Positions 1 through 7,549 of a stretch of DNA of 64,000 bases are shown here, piece after piece. This DNA is from Mediterranea massiliensis. Its GTDB lineage: Bacteria > Bacteroidota > Bacteroidia > Bacteroidales > Bacteroidaceae. The stretch is from assembly GCA_015060685.1 (NCBI GenBank), contig SUXZ01000014.1, forward strand, positions 1 through 64,000, given 5' to 3'. The notes beneath the pieces are model-generated. The model saw nothing but the letters and a program-made list of their open reading frames with translations. It had not been told where the DNA came from and searched no databases. The number at the start of each line of letters is the position of its first letter. The stretch's first letter is position 1. The translations under genes and the position numbers were made by a program.

Positions 1-2
1 CC

Positions 3-884
3 ACCAATACCTATTATTACTACTTGAAAGATCATCAAGGAAACAATCGCGTAGTAATTAGCACTGATGGTACAGTACAAGAAACCAACCACTACTACCC
101 GTTCGGTGGTTTGTTCTCTACATCGACTAACGTACAGCCCTACAAGTACAACGGCAAGGAGTTAGACACCAAGAAAGGCTTGAACTTGTATGACTATGGT
201 GCAAGACATTACGATGCGGCATTAGGTCGTTGGCATGTAGTTGACCCATTGGCAGAAAAGTATGGTGCATTGAGTCCATATGGCTATTGTTTCAACAATC
301 CGATAAAGTTTGTGGATAAAGAGGGTGAAGTGCCTTTTATTGTTCCTTTCCTTGTTAAAGGATTAATTGGTGCAGCAATTGATGCAACCACTCAGGTCTC
401 TATTTCTATGCTTTCAGGCAATAGTTTTACTGCGGCTGTTGGAAGTATAGATATGGTTAGTGTAGGTAAATCCTTTGTTACTTCTGCTGTTCCAATGGGA
501 AAGGTCGCTAAATTGGGGTTTGAAGTTGCAGATGCGGCTGTAGATATAAAAGCTAATGGAAAAATTGAAAATGTTGTTACTGAAACTAAAGATATATCTC
601 ATGCTTTTTTTGATTTTGCAGCATCTAAAGCTAGTGATATAATTGCAGATGGTTTTACTAATGGATTAAGTCGGGCCATTTCCGATGACCTAGGTGCTAA
701 ATCTGCTGCTACAATGACAAAAGAAACGAAAGAAAGTTTAAAGCACACAAAAGAGGTTGTCAATAGTGAAGGATTCCAAAATACTGCATCTGCGATTACA
801 GGATTTGCGACAGGTTCTGTAAATGAAATAACTAAAGAATATATAAATGATTCTCTTTTATATGATGAATTGAAGAATAATTAA
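3..884 (+). CDS. Rhs core C-terminus with variable tip (5' end outside window)
   Basis: The reading frame is open from the first bases, so the gene starts upstream of the window. The first ~95 residues are the end of an Rhs/YD-repeat core: LKDHQGNN, the YYPFGGL stretch, then YGARHYDAALGRW and a DPLAEKY segment that marks the core boundary. After about residue 100 the protein changes to an AT-richer, Ala/Ser/Thr-rich helical tip of about 190 residues, which I do not recognise as a known toxin fold. In Rhs families such tips are usually secreted toxins cleaved from the core shell; that role is inferred here. A small membrane-protein gene follows after 47 nt and a terminator closes the unit. The same core segment recurs at 2263-2485. 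Confidence 0.85.
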   Translation, partial: TNTYYYYLKDHQGNNRVVISTDGTVQETNHYYPFGGLFSTSTNVQPYKYNGKELDTKKGLNLYDYGARHYDAALGRWHVVDPLAEKYGALSPYGYCFNNPIKFVDKEGEVPFIVPFLVKGLIGAAIDATTQVSISMLSGNSFTAAVGSIDMVSVGKSFVTSAVPMGKVAKLGFEVADAAVDIKANGKIENVVTETKDISHAFFDFAASKASDIIADGFTNGLSRAISDDLGAKSAATMTKETKESLKHTKEVVNSEGFQNTASAITGFATGSVNEITKEYINDSLLYDELKNN

Positions 885-931
885 TACATCCGATAAAATA
901 TCACCACACCTTTAACGAAACATAAACTAAT

Positions 932-1258
932 ATGAATAGAAAAATGAAATTAACCAAAAAACAAGATAGATGGTTAAGTATTGTAATATGGTCATTATTG
1001 ATAGTTATAGTAATAAGAGGTATTGTTTTTAATACTTCATTATCCAAGTATGGTAAAACGACAAAAGGGGTTGTTGTTGAAATAGATAGAGCTGGAAAGA
1101 CTGATACATTTGATTATGAATATTGCGTTAATGATAGAGTATTTGTTGGCCATACAAGTTTAGCTGGTATGCCAATACAAATAGGCGATACGATAGAAAT
1201 TCTTTATGACTCAACGAATGTAAGTCGTTCTCGTCCTTTAAAACATACTCCTTGGTAA
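932..1258 (+). CDS. Small membrane-anchored protein, candidate immunity protein
   Basis: The 108-residue product has a basic N-terminus, one strong membrane segment at about residues 16-32 (IVIWSLLIVIVIRGIVF), and a soluble domain with GKTTKGVVVEID and GDTIEILYD. This layout resembles the DUF3592-like group of short beta domains behind one helix. It lies 47 nt after the Rhs tip and just before a terminator, the usual place for an immunity gene. AT content is high, like the tip before it. The immunity role rests on position only; it could be an unrelated small membrane protein. Confidence 0.6.
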   Translation: MNRKMKLTKKQDRWLSIVIWSLLIVIVIRGIVFNTSLSKYGKTTKGVVVEIDRAGKTDTFDYEYCVNDRVFVGHTSLAGMPIQIGDTIEILYDSTNVSRSRPLKHTPW

Positions 1259-1270
1259 AATACTTTAAGT

Positions 1271-1306
1271 AGCCTCTTTGTTTTGTAACAAGGAGGCTTT
1301 TTTTTA
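1271..1306 (+). terminator. Rho-independent terminator after first Rhs tip unit
   Basis: A 12-bp stem (1271-1282 with 1287-1298, one G-T pair) encloses a 4-nt loop and is followed by a run of eight or more T. It ends the first tip/immunity unit. The orphan Rhs core frame becomes open within this hairpin. Confidence 0.85.
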
Positions 1307-1320
1307 AGTACCTTGGCGGC

Positions 1321-3174
1321 TTGGAAACCTATCAACACGCTTACGACCGTTTGGGCAATCCATTGAAGAAGAAGCATGTGCATACAGCAAGCGGCAAAAC
1401 CACCCGTACCGAGGAGCTGGCCTATACCTACGACAGCGGTGCACGTCCTACGAAGGTGACACACAAGTTGAATAGTGGCAGCACTGTTACCCTTGCTACT
1501 TATAGCTACGATGAGTTCTGCCGCCTTGCCAACAAGAAACTGCACGGCAGTAGCAATAGCACCAACCAACAAAGCTATAGCTATAACCTACATGGTTGGA
1601 TGACAAATGCCAATAGTGGAAAATTCAGTCAAACGTTAATCTACAACACGAATACGGTTGGTTTTACAGGCAATATTACGATAATGAACTGGACTACCGA
1701 TGGCCAGAATCGTACATACTCTTATACCTACGATGGCTTGAATCGTATGCTGAATGCTGTAGAAACGAATGGTCGTTATACCGAGAAGGTAACCGGCTAT
1801 GACAAGAACGGCAATATCTTGGGCTTGCAACGCTATGGACAAACAGGTGCAAGCAGCTACGGATTGGTAGATAACTTGACTTACACTTATAATGGAAACA
1901 AGGTAACGAGAGTAGATGATGCAACTACAGCCACATCCTACACAGGAGGCACGAACTTCATTAACGGAGCGAATACCAATAACGAATATACCTACGACCA
2001 AAACGGCAATTTAACAAAAGATTTGAATAAGGGTATTGCAAATATCACTTATAATTTGTTATCTTTGCCCCAAGTAGTTACGTTCAGTGACGGAAGTACC
2101 ATTACCTACACTTACACCCACGACGGAAAGAAACTCCGCACGGTGCATGTAATAGGCGGTGTAACCACCACTACGGACTACTGCGGAAACGTGATCTATG
2201 AAAACGGAACGGCCAAACGCCTATTGCACGACGAGGGTTATGTAGATTTGAGCAACAACACCTATTATTACTACCTGAAAGACCATCAAGGCAACAACCG
2301 CGTAGTAATAAACAGTAGCGGAGCGGTACAAGAAACCAACCACTACTACCCATTTGGAGGTTTGTTTGCTGCAAATGGCAGTGTACAGGATTACAAGTAC
2401 AATGGCAAGCGTTTGGATAGTTACTTAGGTTTGGATTGGTACGACTATGGTGCAAGACATTATGATGCTGCATTGGGAAGGTTTACGACTCAAGATCGAT
2501 TTGCAGAAAAGTATTCCGCTTTATCAACTTATCAATATGGAGCAAATAGTCCAGTATGCAATATAGATATAAATGGTGACAGTTTAAAAATAGTTTCATC
2601 TGATTTAATTACTGCGATATATCATGGGTTGAAAGATGGGAGTAGAATACAAATGAAGTTTAACAATGGAATATTGGATCCAGCTTCAATAAAAGATTCT
2701 GCAATGGAAACTGATGATTTATTTCTGCAAGATTTGTATGAGATTGCAATTAATTCTCAAATGGTAGAAATGTATCTAGATTCTAAAAATACTTATTTGT
2801 TGAATGGGATACCACATTCAGAAACATTTTCGGCTCCATATGATGATAATGATGATGTGTTGACAGATGCAATGAGAAGGGATTTAGAACTTATGGGTAT
2901 TCCTACAGGTAAACATGTCAATGGAAATTTAGGGCAAACATTAGTCCCAAATGTCTTGTTGCCTTCTAGAAAGAACTCTACTAATAATAATGTTCAGATT
3001 ATTATAAACAGTAAGGGGAATTTAAATCATAGAGCTATTGGTATTGCACATGAATTTGGACATGTAATACTATATTTAAGGAATCAACCTTTTAGCCATG
3101 GACAACCCGGAGTAAATTCATTTATAGATAGGCGTTCATCAATAATGTCAAAAAGATTAGGATATGAATATTAA
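1321..3174 (+). CDS. Orphan Rhs core with HExxH metallopeptidase-like tip
   Basis: This is an Rhs/YD-repeat fragment without N-terminus. The frame is open from 1273 to 3174 with no ATG before the core sequence; TTG at 1321 is only a nominal start. About 400 residues of YD repeats (SYTYDGLNR, LTYTYNGNK, NEYTYDQNGN) lead to YGARHYDAALGRF, after which a ~210-residue AT-rich tip begins. The tip contains AHEFGHVILYL near its end, an HExxH zinc-peptidase motif, followed by more His and Glu residues. It is probably a silent donor cassette that can replace the tip of the upstream full-length Rhs protein by recombination in the shared core. The next gene overlaps its end by 11 nt. Confidence 0.8.
   Translation: METYQHAYDRLGNPLKKKHVHTASGKTTRTEELAYTYDSGARPTKVTHKLNSGSTVTLATYSYDEFCRLANKKLHGSSNSTNQQSYSYNLHGWMTNANSGKFSQTLIYNTNTVGFTGNITIMNWTTDGQNRTYSYTYDGLNRMLNAVETNGRYTEKVTGYDKNGNILGLQRYGQTGASSYGLVDNLTYTYNGNKVTRVDDATTATSYTGGTNFINGANTNNEYTYDQNGNLTKDLNKGIANITYNLLSLPQVVTFSDGSTITYTYTHDGKKLRTVHVIGGVTTTTDYCGNVIYENGTAKRLLHDEGYVDLSNNTYYYYLKDHQGNNRVVINSSGAVQETNHYYPFGGLFAANGSVQDYKYNGKRLDSYLGLDWYDYGARHYDAALGRFTTQDRFAEKYSALSTYQYGANSPVCNIDINGDSLKIVSSDLITAIYHGLKDGSRIQMKFNNGILDPASIKDSAMETDDLFLQDLYEIAINSQMVEMYLDSKNTYLLNGIPHSETFSAPYDDNDDVLTDAMRRDLELMGIPTGKHVNGNLGQTLVPNVLLPSRKNSTNNNVQIIINSKGNLNHRAIGIAHEFGHVILYLRNQPFSHGQPGVNSFIDRRSSIMSKRLGYEY
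1717..2050 (+). repeat. Rhs core direct repeat, copy A
   Basis: This stretch encodes SYTYDGLNR through TKDLNKGI and is closely matched at 3955-4290 in the third Rhs fragment. It is a likely tract for homologous recombination between cassettes. Confidence 0.8.
2263..2485 (+). repeat. Rhs core direct repeat matching 3-240
   Basis: The segment from NTYYYYLKDHQGNN to YGARHYDAALGR is nearly the same at protein and DNA level as bases 3-240. It is the last conserved block before both tips, and so the natural crossover point for swapping tips. Confidence 0.85.
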
Positions 3175-3721
3175 AAAGGCACTTTTGTTTATAATTTTAA
3201 TTTTGCCATTTACTTGTGTTTTATCTCAAAATAAGGTTGTAGAAAAAACAACAATAATATCTTCTCAGGATACACCTTCGATAAGAATGGTGAGGGAGGT
3301 AACACATTTTGACGTGTCAGATAACCGCCCTAAGCTTACGATAGTTACCGATTCTATTGTTGGCGGTATTACAAGTACTAATTGTTATTATAAATACAGA
3401 GGGAAAAGTAGAGAAGTATTCCCTTCAGTAGTATTTATTGAGGGGCGTGATTCCCTTCAAGAAGATTTTAGTCTGTATTTTTGGGAGAATTATTTTGGGA
3501 ATGAAGTCAATGCTTCATGCATATATGTCATGTTGTTTAATGACAAATTAAAGATAAAAGATATAAGCATTATTGTACGTAGTGGCTATAATAATTCCCA
3601 ATATGACTTTGATAAATTGATAACAGATTTTTTATATTCTACTGAAGGTAAATGGAAAATTACTCATGAATATCAGTGTAACAGATGGTATTATGTAGTA
3701 GGAAGGATTTTTGTTAGGTAG
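3164..3721 (+). CDS. Secreted 185-aa protein, candidate immunity partner of the HExxH tip
   Basis: The product starts with a clear signal peptide (MNIKKALLFIILILPFTCVLS, cleavage expected just after residue 21), so it is exported. There is no lipobox. The mature part is a mixed alpha/beta domain without a family I recognise. The ATG lies inside the last codons of the preceding tip (11-nt overlap), so the two are translationally coupled, and a terminator follows. Base composition is AT-rich like the tip. By position it is the candidate immunity protein; periplasmic location would suit a tip delivered to the periplasm. The function is inferred. Confidence 0.65.
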   Translation: MNIKKALLFIILILPFTCVLSQNKVVEKTTIISSQDTPSIRMVREVTHFDVSDNRPKLTIVTDSIVGGITSTNCYYKYRGKSREVFPSVVFIEGRDSLQEDFSLYFWENYFGNEVNASCIYVMLFNDKLKIKDISIIVRSGYNNSQYDFDKLITDFLYSTEGKWKITHEYQCNRWYYVVGRIFVR

Positions 3722-3751
3722 AAATACATTATAAATTATATTTTAAATTGT

Positions 3752-3790
3752 TACTCCTTGCTTGTTATTATTAACAGCAAGGAGTATTTT
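3752..3790 (+). terminator. Rho-independent terminator after second Rhs tip unit
   Basis: An 11-bp perfect stem (3752-3762 with 3776-3786) carries an AT-rich loop and is followed by TTTT. As after the first unit, the T run leads into AAGTA and then straight into Rhs core sequence. Confidence 0.8.
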
Positions 3791-3798
3791 AAGTAGAT

Positions 3799-4539
3799 AG
3801 TACTTCGTTTAGCGTGTCCGAGTATTCCTACAATGGATTGAGGCAGCTATCAGGTATATACGGATAGAAGTTTGTAGAGGGAGTAAACTATTCTGGCCTT
3901 TACAATGGCAATATCAGGAGCATTAACTGGGGCACTCTGACAAACTGCCAATCGTACACTTATATCTATGATGGCTTGAACCGTCTGACCGAAGCCATAC
4001 ATAGCGGTAACCGATTCACGGAGAAAGTAACCGAATATGACAAGAACGGCAACATCAAGAAGCTGCAACGCTACGGCCAAACCGGTGCAAGCAGTTACGG
4101 CCTTGTAGATAACCTGACCTATACTTACAATGGTAACAAACTGACACGAGTGGATGATGCCGTAACAGCCACATCCTACACCGGTGGTACTAACTTTGTG
4201 AACGGTGCAAGCACAAGCAATGAATACGTTTACGATGCAAACGGCAATATGACGAAAGATTTGAATAAAGGAATTAGCAATATTCAATACAATTCATTAA
4301 ATTTAGATAAGATAGGCTGCGCCTCGGGATAAAAAATAAATAGATTTATTTTGTTCTCCTCTCGGCTTGCACTATCTTTGCCCCAAGTAGTTACGTTCAG
4401 TGACGGCAGCACCATTACGCAGAACAGTGTGCCCACTACGTTGTCCTACACCACTCCCGACACCGGCTACGACTATGCCGCCTGCTACTACAGCCAACTG
4501 CATGCATGGAGTGAATATGGCAGTTCATCCTTAAAATAG
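3799..4539 (+). pseudogene. Decayed third Rhs core fragment
   Basis: Rhs core sequence is readable from about 3799 (EYSYNGLRQL), but it meets an in-frame TAG at 3865-3867. It continues in the same frame as YTYIYDGLNRL through TKDLNKGI to a stop at 4330-4332. A 78-bp promoter-bearing repeat is inserted at 4303-4380. After it the core resumes with PQVVTFSDGSTIT and then a non-matching run to 4539. There is no tip or immunity gene. It is a mosaic remnant, not a working gene. Confidence 0.8.
4303..4380 (+). repeat. 78-bp promoter-bearing repeat inside Rhs remnant
   Basis: This segment aligns without gaps to the reverse complement of 16264-16341, the promoter region of the DEAD-box gene, with roughly ten mismatches by eye. 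It keeps TTTG at 4350-4353 and TATCTTTG at 4373-4380, with the same 19-nt spacing. The right junction falls at TATCTTTGcCCC, a string also present in the intact Rhs core at about 2058-2069. Confidence 0.85.
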
Positions 4540-4605
4540 GATGAGTTTCTACTAAAGAGCTACCTTTACATAGGGTATGCGTAAAATAAATAGCCGTGCT
4601 ATTCC

Positions 4606-4632
4606 TTTGTTTCACTTTTTCGTGTATCTTTG
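4606..4632 (+). promoter_or_regulatory. Probable ruvB promoter
   Basis: TTTG at 4606-4609 and TATCTTTG at 4625-4632 fit the Bacteroidetes -33/-7 pattern with a short 15-nt spacer. The ATG of ruvB is 21 nt downstream. Confidence 0.6.
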
Positions 4633-4653
4633 CTTCGTAAATAGTTTAATGCT

Positions 4654-5688
4654 ATGGAACAAGAAGATTTTGATATACGCCGCCAACAACTCTCGTCGGG
4701 GAAGGATAAGGATTTCGAAAATGCCTTGCGACCCCTTTGTTTCGAGGATTTCAGCGGACAAGACAAGGTGGTGGACAACCTGCGCATCTTTGTGAAGGCT
4801 GCCCGATTGCGTGGTGAGGCACTGGACCACGTGCTTCTGCATGGCCCTCCGGGATTGGGAAAGACTACGCTTAGCCAAATCATTGCCAACGAGTTGGGCG
4901 TGGGATTCAAGATTACCAGCGGCCCCGTGCTGGACAAGCCGGGCGACCTGGCCGGTATCCTGACCAGCCTTGAACCGAACGATGTGCTGTTCATCGACGA
5001 GATTCACCGTCTCAGCCCCATCGTGGAGGAGTATCTTTACTCGGCCATGGAGGACTATCGCATCGACATCATGATAGACAAAGGCCCCTCGGCACGAAGC
5101 ATACAGATTGATTTGAACCCATTTACTTTGGTGGGCGCAACCACACGAAGCGGATTGCTCACGGCTCCTTTGCGTGCACGCTTCGGCATCAACCTGCACT
5201 TGGAGTATTACGACGACGAGGTGCTGAGCGGCATTATCCGGCGCTCGGCTTCCATTCTGGATGTGCCTTGCTCGAACCGTGCCGCCGGCGAGATTGCCGG
5301 ACGAAGCCGCGGTACGCCGCGTATTGCCAACGCCTTGTTGCGCCGTGTGCGCGACTTTGCACAGGTAAAGGGCACCGGAAGCATCGATACCGAGATAGCG
5401 CAATATGCTCTCGAAGCGTTGGGTGTGGATCGCTACGGCCTCGATGAAATCGATAATAAACTGCTCTGTACCATCATCGACAAATTCCGCGGAGGCCCCG
5501 TAGGCATTACCACCATTGCTACGGCATTGGGCGAGGATGCCGGCACCATTGAAGAGGTTTACGAGCCTTTCCTTATTAAGGAGGGTTTCTTGAAACGCAC
5601 TCCTCGCGGACGCGAAGTCACTGAGCTTGCCTATAAGCACTTAGGCAGAAGCCTTTATAGCAATCAAGGAAACTTATTTAGTGATTAG
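4654..5688 (+). CDS. ruvB: Holliday junction branch migration helicase RuvB
   Basis: RuvB is the hexameric AAA+ motor that, with RuvA, drives branch migration of Holliday junctions. The 344-residue length is normal. Visible are Walker A GPPGLGKT (64-71), Walker B FIDEIH (about 113-118), sensor I GATTRSG, an arginine-finger region APLRARFG, sensor [14 protein letters not shown], and the C-terminal winged helix with TPRGREVT. The last residues SD and the stop codon are written by the heptamer array that starts at 5679, so the native end was probably replaced when that array arrived. Confidence 0.97.
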   Translation: MEQEDFDIRRQQLSSGKDKDFENALRPLCFEDFSGQDKVVDNLRIFVKAARLRGEALDHVLLHGPPGLGKTTLSQIIANELGVGFKITSGPVLDKPGDLAGILTSLEPNDVLFIDEIHRLSPIVEEYLYSAMEDYRIDIMIDKGPSARSIQIDLNPFTLVGATTRSGLLTAPLRARFGINLHLEYYDDEVLSGIIRRSASILDVPCSNRAAGEIAGRSRGTPRIANALLRRVRDFAQVKGTGSIDTEIAQYALEALGVDRYGLDEIDNKLLCTIIDKFRGGPVGITTIATALGEDAGTIEEVYEPFLIKEGFLKRTPRGREVTELAYKHLGRSLYSNQGNLFSD

Positions 5689-5713
5689 TGTTTAGTGATT
5701 AGTGATTATTGTT
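5679..5713 (+). repeat. Left heptamer array (TAGTGAT-type, five units)
   Basis: Five perfect 7-bp steps (TAGTGAT, TAGTGTT, TAGTGAT, TAGTGAT, TATTGTT) run from inside the ruvB stop region directly to the ATG at 5714. The array is in inverted orientation to the one at 6071-6105, so a transcript could pair the two and loop out the gene between. Confidence 0.85.
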
Positions 5714-6088
5714 ATGGGAAGTGAATATAAAGGGATATTAAGAGATAAAACTAAGGCTTTTGCTATAAGGATAATAAAATTATATCAGTACCTATCATCA
5801 CAGAAAAAGGAAACGGTTCTTTCCAAACAATTATTGCGTGCAGGAACAGCTATCGGTGCTTTACAACGAGAAGGCGAATACGGAGAAAGTCCAATGGATT
5901 TTATTCATAAATATGCCATTGCTCAAAAGGAATGCAACGAAACTATTTATTGGATAGAATTATTATATGAAACTTCATATTTGAGCCAAGAAGAATACGA
6001 AAGTATAAACGGTGATGCTGAAGAGTTGATGAAATTATTAACGAGCAGCATAAAAACATTAAAATCAAAACTAATCACTAATCGCTAA
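5714..6088 (+). CDS. Four-helix bundle protein (S23/IVS-encoded family)
   Basis: The 124-residue product matches the S23-type four-helix bundle family: FAIRIIKLYQYL, a QLLRAGTAIGA stretch, then EGEYGESPMDF and KECNETIYWIELL. Members are known from intervening sequences in 23S rRNA genes, and relatives (Avd) serve in diversity-generating retroelements, but many are stand-alone and of unknown role. I chose ATG 5714 over GTG 5702, which lies inside the repeat. The gene is bracketed exactly by inverted heptamer arrays, which also write its last residues (LITNR) and stop. No rRNA or reverse transcriptase is nearby. Confidence 0.85.
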   Translation: MGSEYKGILRDKTKAFAIRIIKLYQYLSSQKKETVLSKQLLRAGTAIGALQREGEYGESPMDFIHKYAIAQKECNETIYWIELLYETSYLSQEEYESINGDAEELMKLLTSSIKTLKSKLITNR

Positions 6089-6105
6089 CCGCTAATCACT
6101 ATTAT
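6071..6105 (+). repeat. Right heptamer array (CTAATCA-type, five units)
   Basis: Five 7-bp steps (CTAATCA, CTAATCG, CTAACCG, CTAATCA, CTATTAT) are the reverse complement register of the left array. They encode the end of the four-helix bundle gene and stop 1 nt before the ATG of the flippase gene. Confidence 0.85.
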
Positions 6106-6106
6106 C

Positions 6107-7549
6107 ATGGCTAATTTAAAGAGTTTGGCAAAAGACACTGCTATTTACGGATTGAGCAGCATAGTAGGCAGGTTTCTGAACTACCTGTTAGTGCCCATCT
6201 ATACCAATGCCATGACCGCCGAAAGCGGCGGATATGGTGCGGTGACCAACATCTATGCATGGGTGGCGCTGGTCTTGGTGCTGCTTACTTGCGGCATGGA
6301 GACAACCTTCTTCCGTTTTGCCAACAAGCAGGAAGAGAATCCTATGCGGGTATATGCTACAGCCCTGTTCTTTGTGGGCGGTGCATCGCTGCTCTTCTTG
6401 GTAGCCGGCCTGGGACTTTTGCAACCCATAGCCGGATGGCTGGGGTATGCCGAACATCCTTGGTATGTAGGGATGATGATGATGGTGGTGGCGATGGATG
6501 CCATCCAATCCATACCGTTTGCCTACCTTCGTTACAAGAAACGCCCGATAAAGTTTGCCGCCCTGAAGTTGCTCTTCATTGGTTTGAACATTGCCTTGAA
6601 CCTGATTTACTTTGTAGGCATGAAGGGTAGCGACCCGGGAGCAGCCTTCTTCCTCAATCTGATTTGCACATCGGTCATCATGCTTTGCTTGATTCCGGAG
6701 TTTCGCGGTATCCCTTGCGTTTGCGACCGCCAACTGCTTCGCCGCATGCTTTCCTATAGTCTGCCGTTGTTGGTGTTGGGCCTGGCAGGTATCCTCAACC
6801 AGGTGGCCGACAAGATTATCTTCCCCTTTGTCTATCCCGACGAGGCGCAAGCCGATGTGGAGCTGGGCATCTATGGGGCAGCCGTAAAGATTGCCATGGT
6901 GATGGCTATGCTGACGCAGGCTTTCCGCTATGCTTACGAGCCGTTTGTCTTTGCCGGAAGCAAGGAGAAAGATAGTCGGAAGACCTATGCCGATGCCATG
7001 AAGTTCTTCATCATCTTCACGCTCTTGGCCTACCTGGCCGTGATGTTCTACATGGATATCCTGAAGCACATCATTCCCCCCGACTATTGGCCGGGTTTGA
7101 AAGTAGTACCTATCGTGATGGCCGCCGAAATATTTATGGGCATCTATTTCAACCTCTCCTTCTGGTATAAGCTGATTGACGAAACACGTTGGGGGGCCTA
7201 TTTCTCAATCATTGGTTGTGCCGTGCTGATCAGTGTCAACGTATGGCTGATTCCTCGCTACAGTTACATGGCCTGTGCGTGGGCCGGATTTGCCGGCTAT
7301 GGTGTAGCCATGCTGCTCTCTTATTTCGTGGGGCAGAAGAAGTACCCCATTGCTTACGACCTGAAGGCCATCTGCTGCTATGTGCTATTGGCCGCCTTGC
7401 TTTATGCCGCCGCTATGCTGGTACCTATCGATAACTTCTGGTTGCGCATGGCCTACCGCACCTTGTTGTTGCTACTCTTTGTGGGGTATATCGTAAAGCG
7501 CGATTTACCGTTGAAGCAGATACCCTTTATCAATAGATTTGTGCGATGA
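6107..7549 (+). CDS. Polysaccharide/oligosaccharide flippase (MATE/Wzx-like)
   Basis: The 480-residue protein is almost all membrane helices, about 12-14, beginning with SLAKDTAIYGLSSIVGRFL, the typical N-terminus of polysaccharide-biosynthesis (RfbX/Wzx-like) transporters in Bacteroidetes. Such proteins flip lipid-linked glycans across the inner membrane. Its stop overlaps the next ATG by 4 nt, so the two genes are co-translated. No glycosyltransferases adjoin it, so the substrate cannot be told from context; the surface-glycan cluster at 45-53 kb is one possible client. Confidence 0.85.
   Translation: MANLKSLAKDTAIYGLSSIVGRFLNYLLVPIYTNAMTAESGGYGAVTNIYAWVALVLVLLTCGMETTFFRFANKQEENPMRVYATALFFVGGASLLFLVAGLGLLQPIAGWLGYAEHPWYVGMMMMVVAMDAIQSIPFAYLRYKKRPIKFAALKLLFIGLNIALNLIYFVGMKGSDPGAAFFLNLICTSVIMLCLIPEFRGIPCVCDRQLLRRMLSYSLPLLVLGLAGILNQVADKIIFPFVYPDEAQADVELGIYGAAVKIAMVMAMLTQAFRYAYEPFVFAGSKEKDSRKTYADAMKFFIIFTLLAYLAVMFYMDILKHIIPPDYWPGLKVVPIVMAAEIFMGIYFNLSFWYKLIDETRWGAYFSIIGCAVLISVNVWLIPRYSYMACAWAGFAGYGVAMLLSYFVGQKKYPIAYDLKAICCYVLLAALLYAAAMLVPIDNFWLRMAYRTLLLLLFVGYIVKRDLPLKQIPFINRFVR

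Noticed and set aside
3-4539. Rhs genes as part of a type VI secretion locus
   Set aside because: No tss, Hcp, VgrG, PAAR or ClpV genes are in the window; the region runs straight into ruvB.
5679-6105. Diversity-generating retroelement, because the four-helix bundle resembles Avd
   Set aside because: No reverse transcriptase, template repeat or variable target gene is found nearby.
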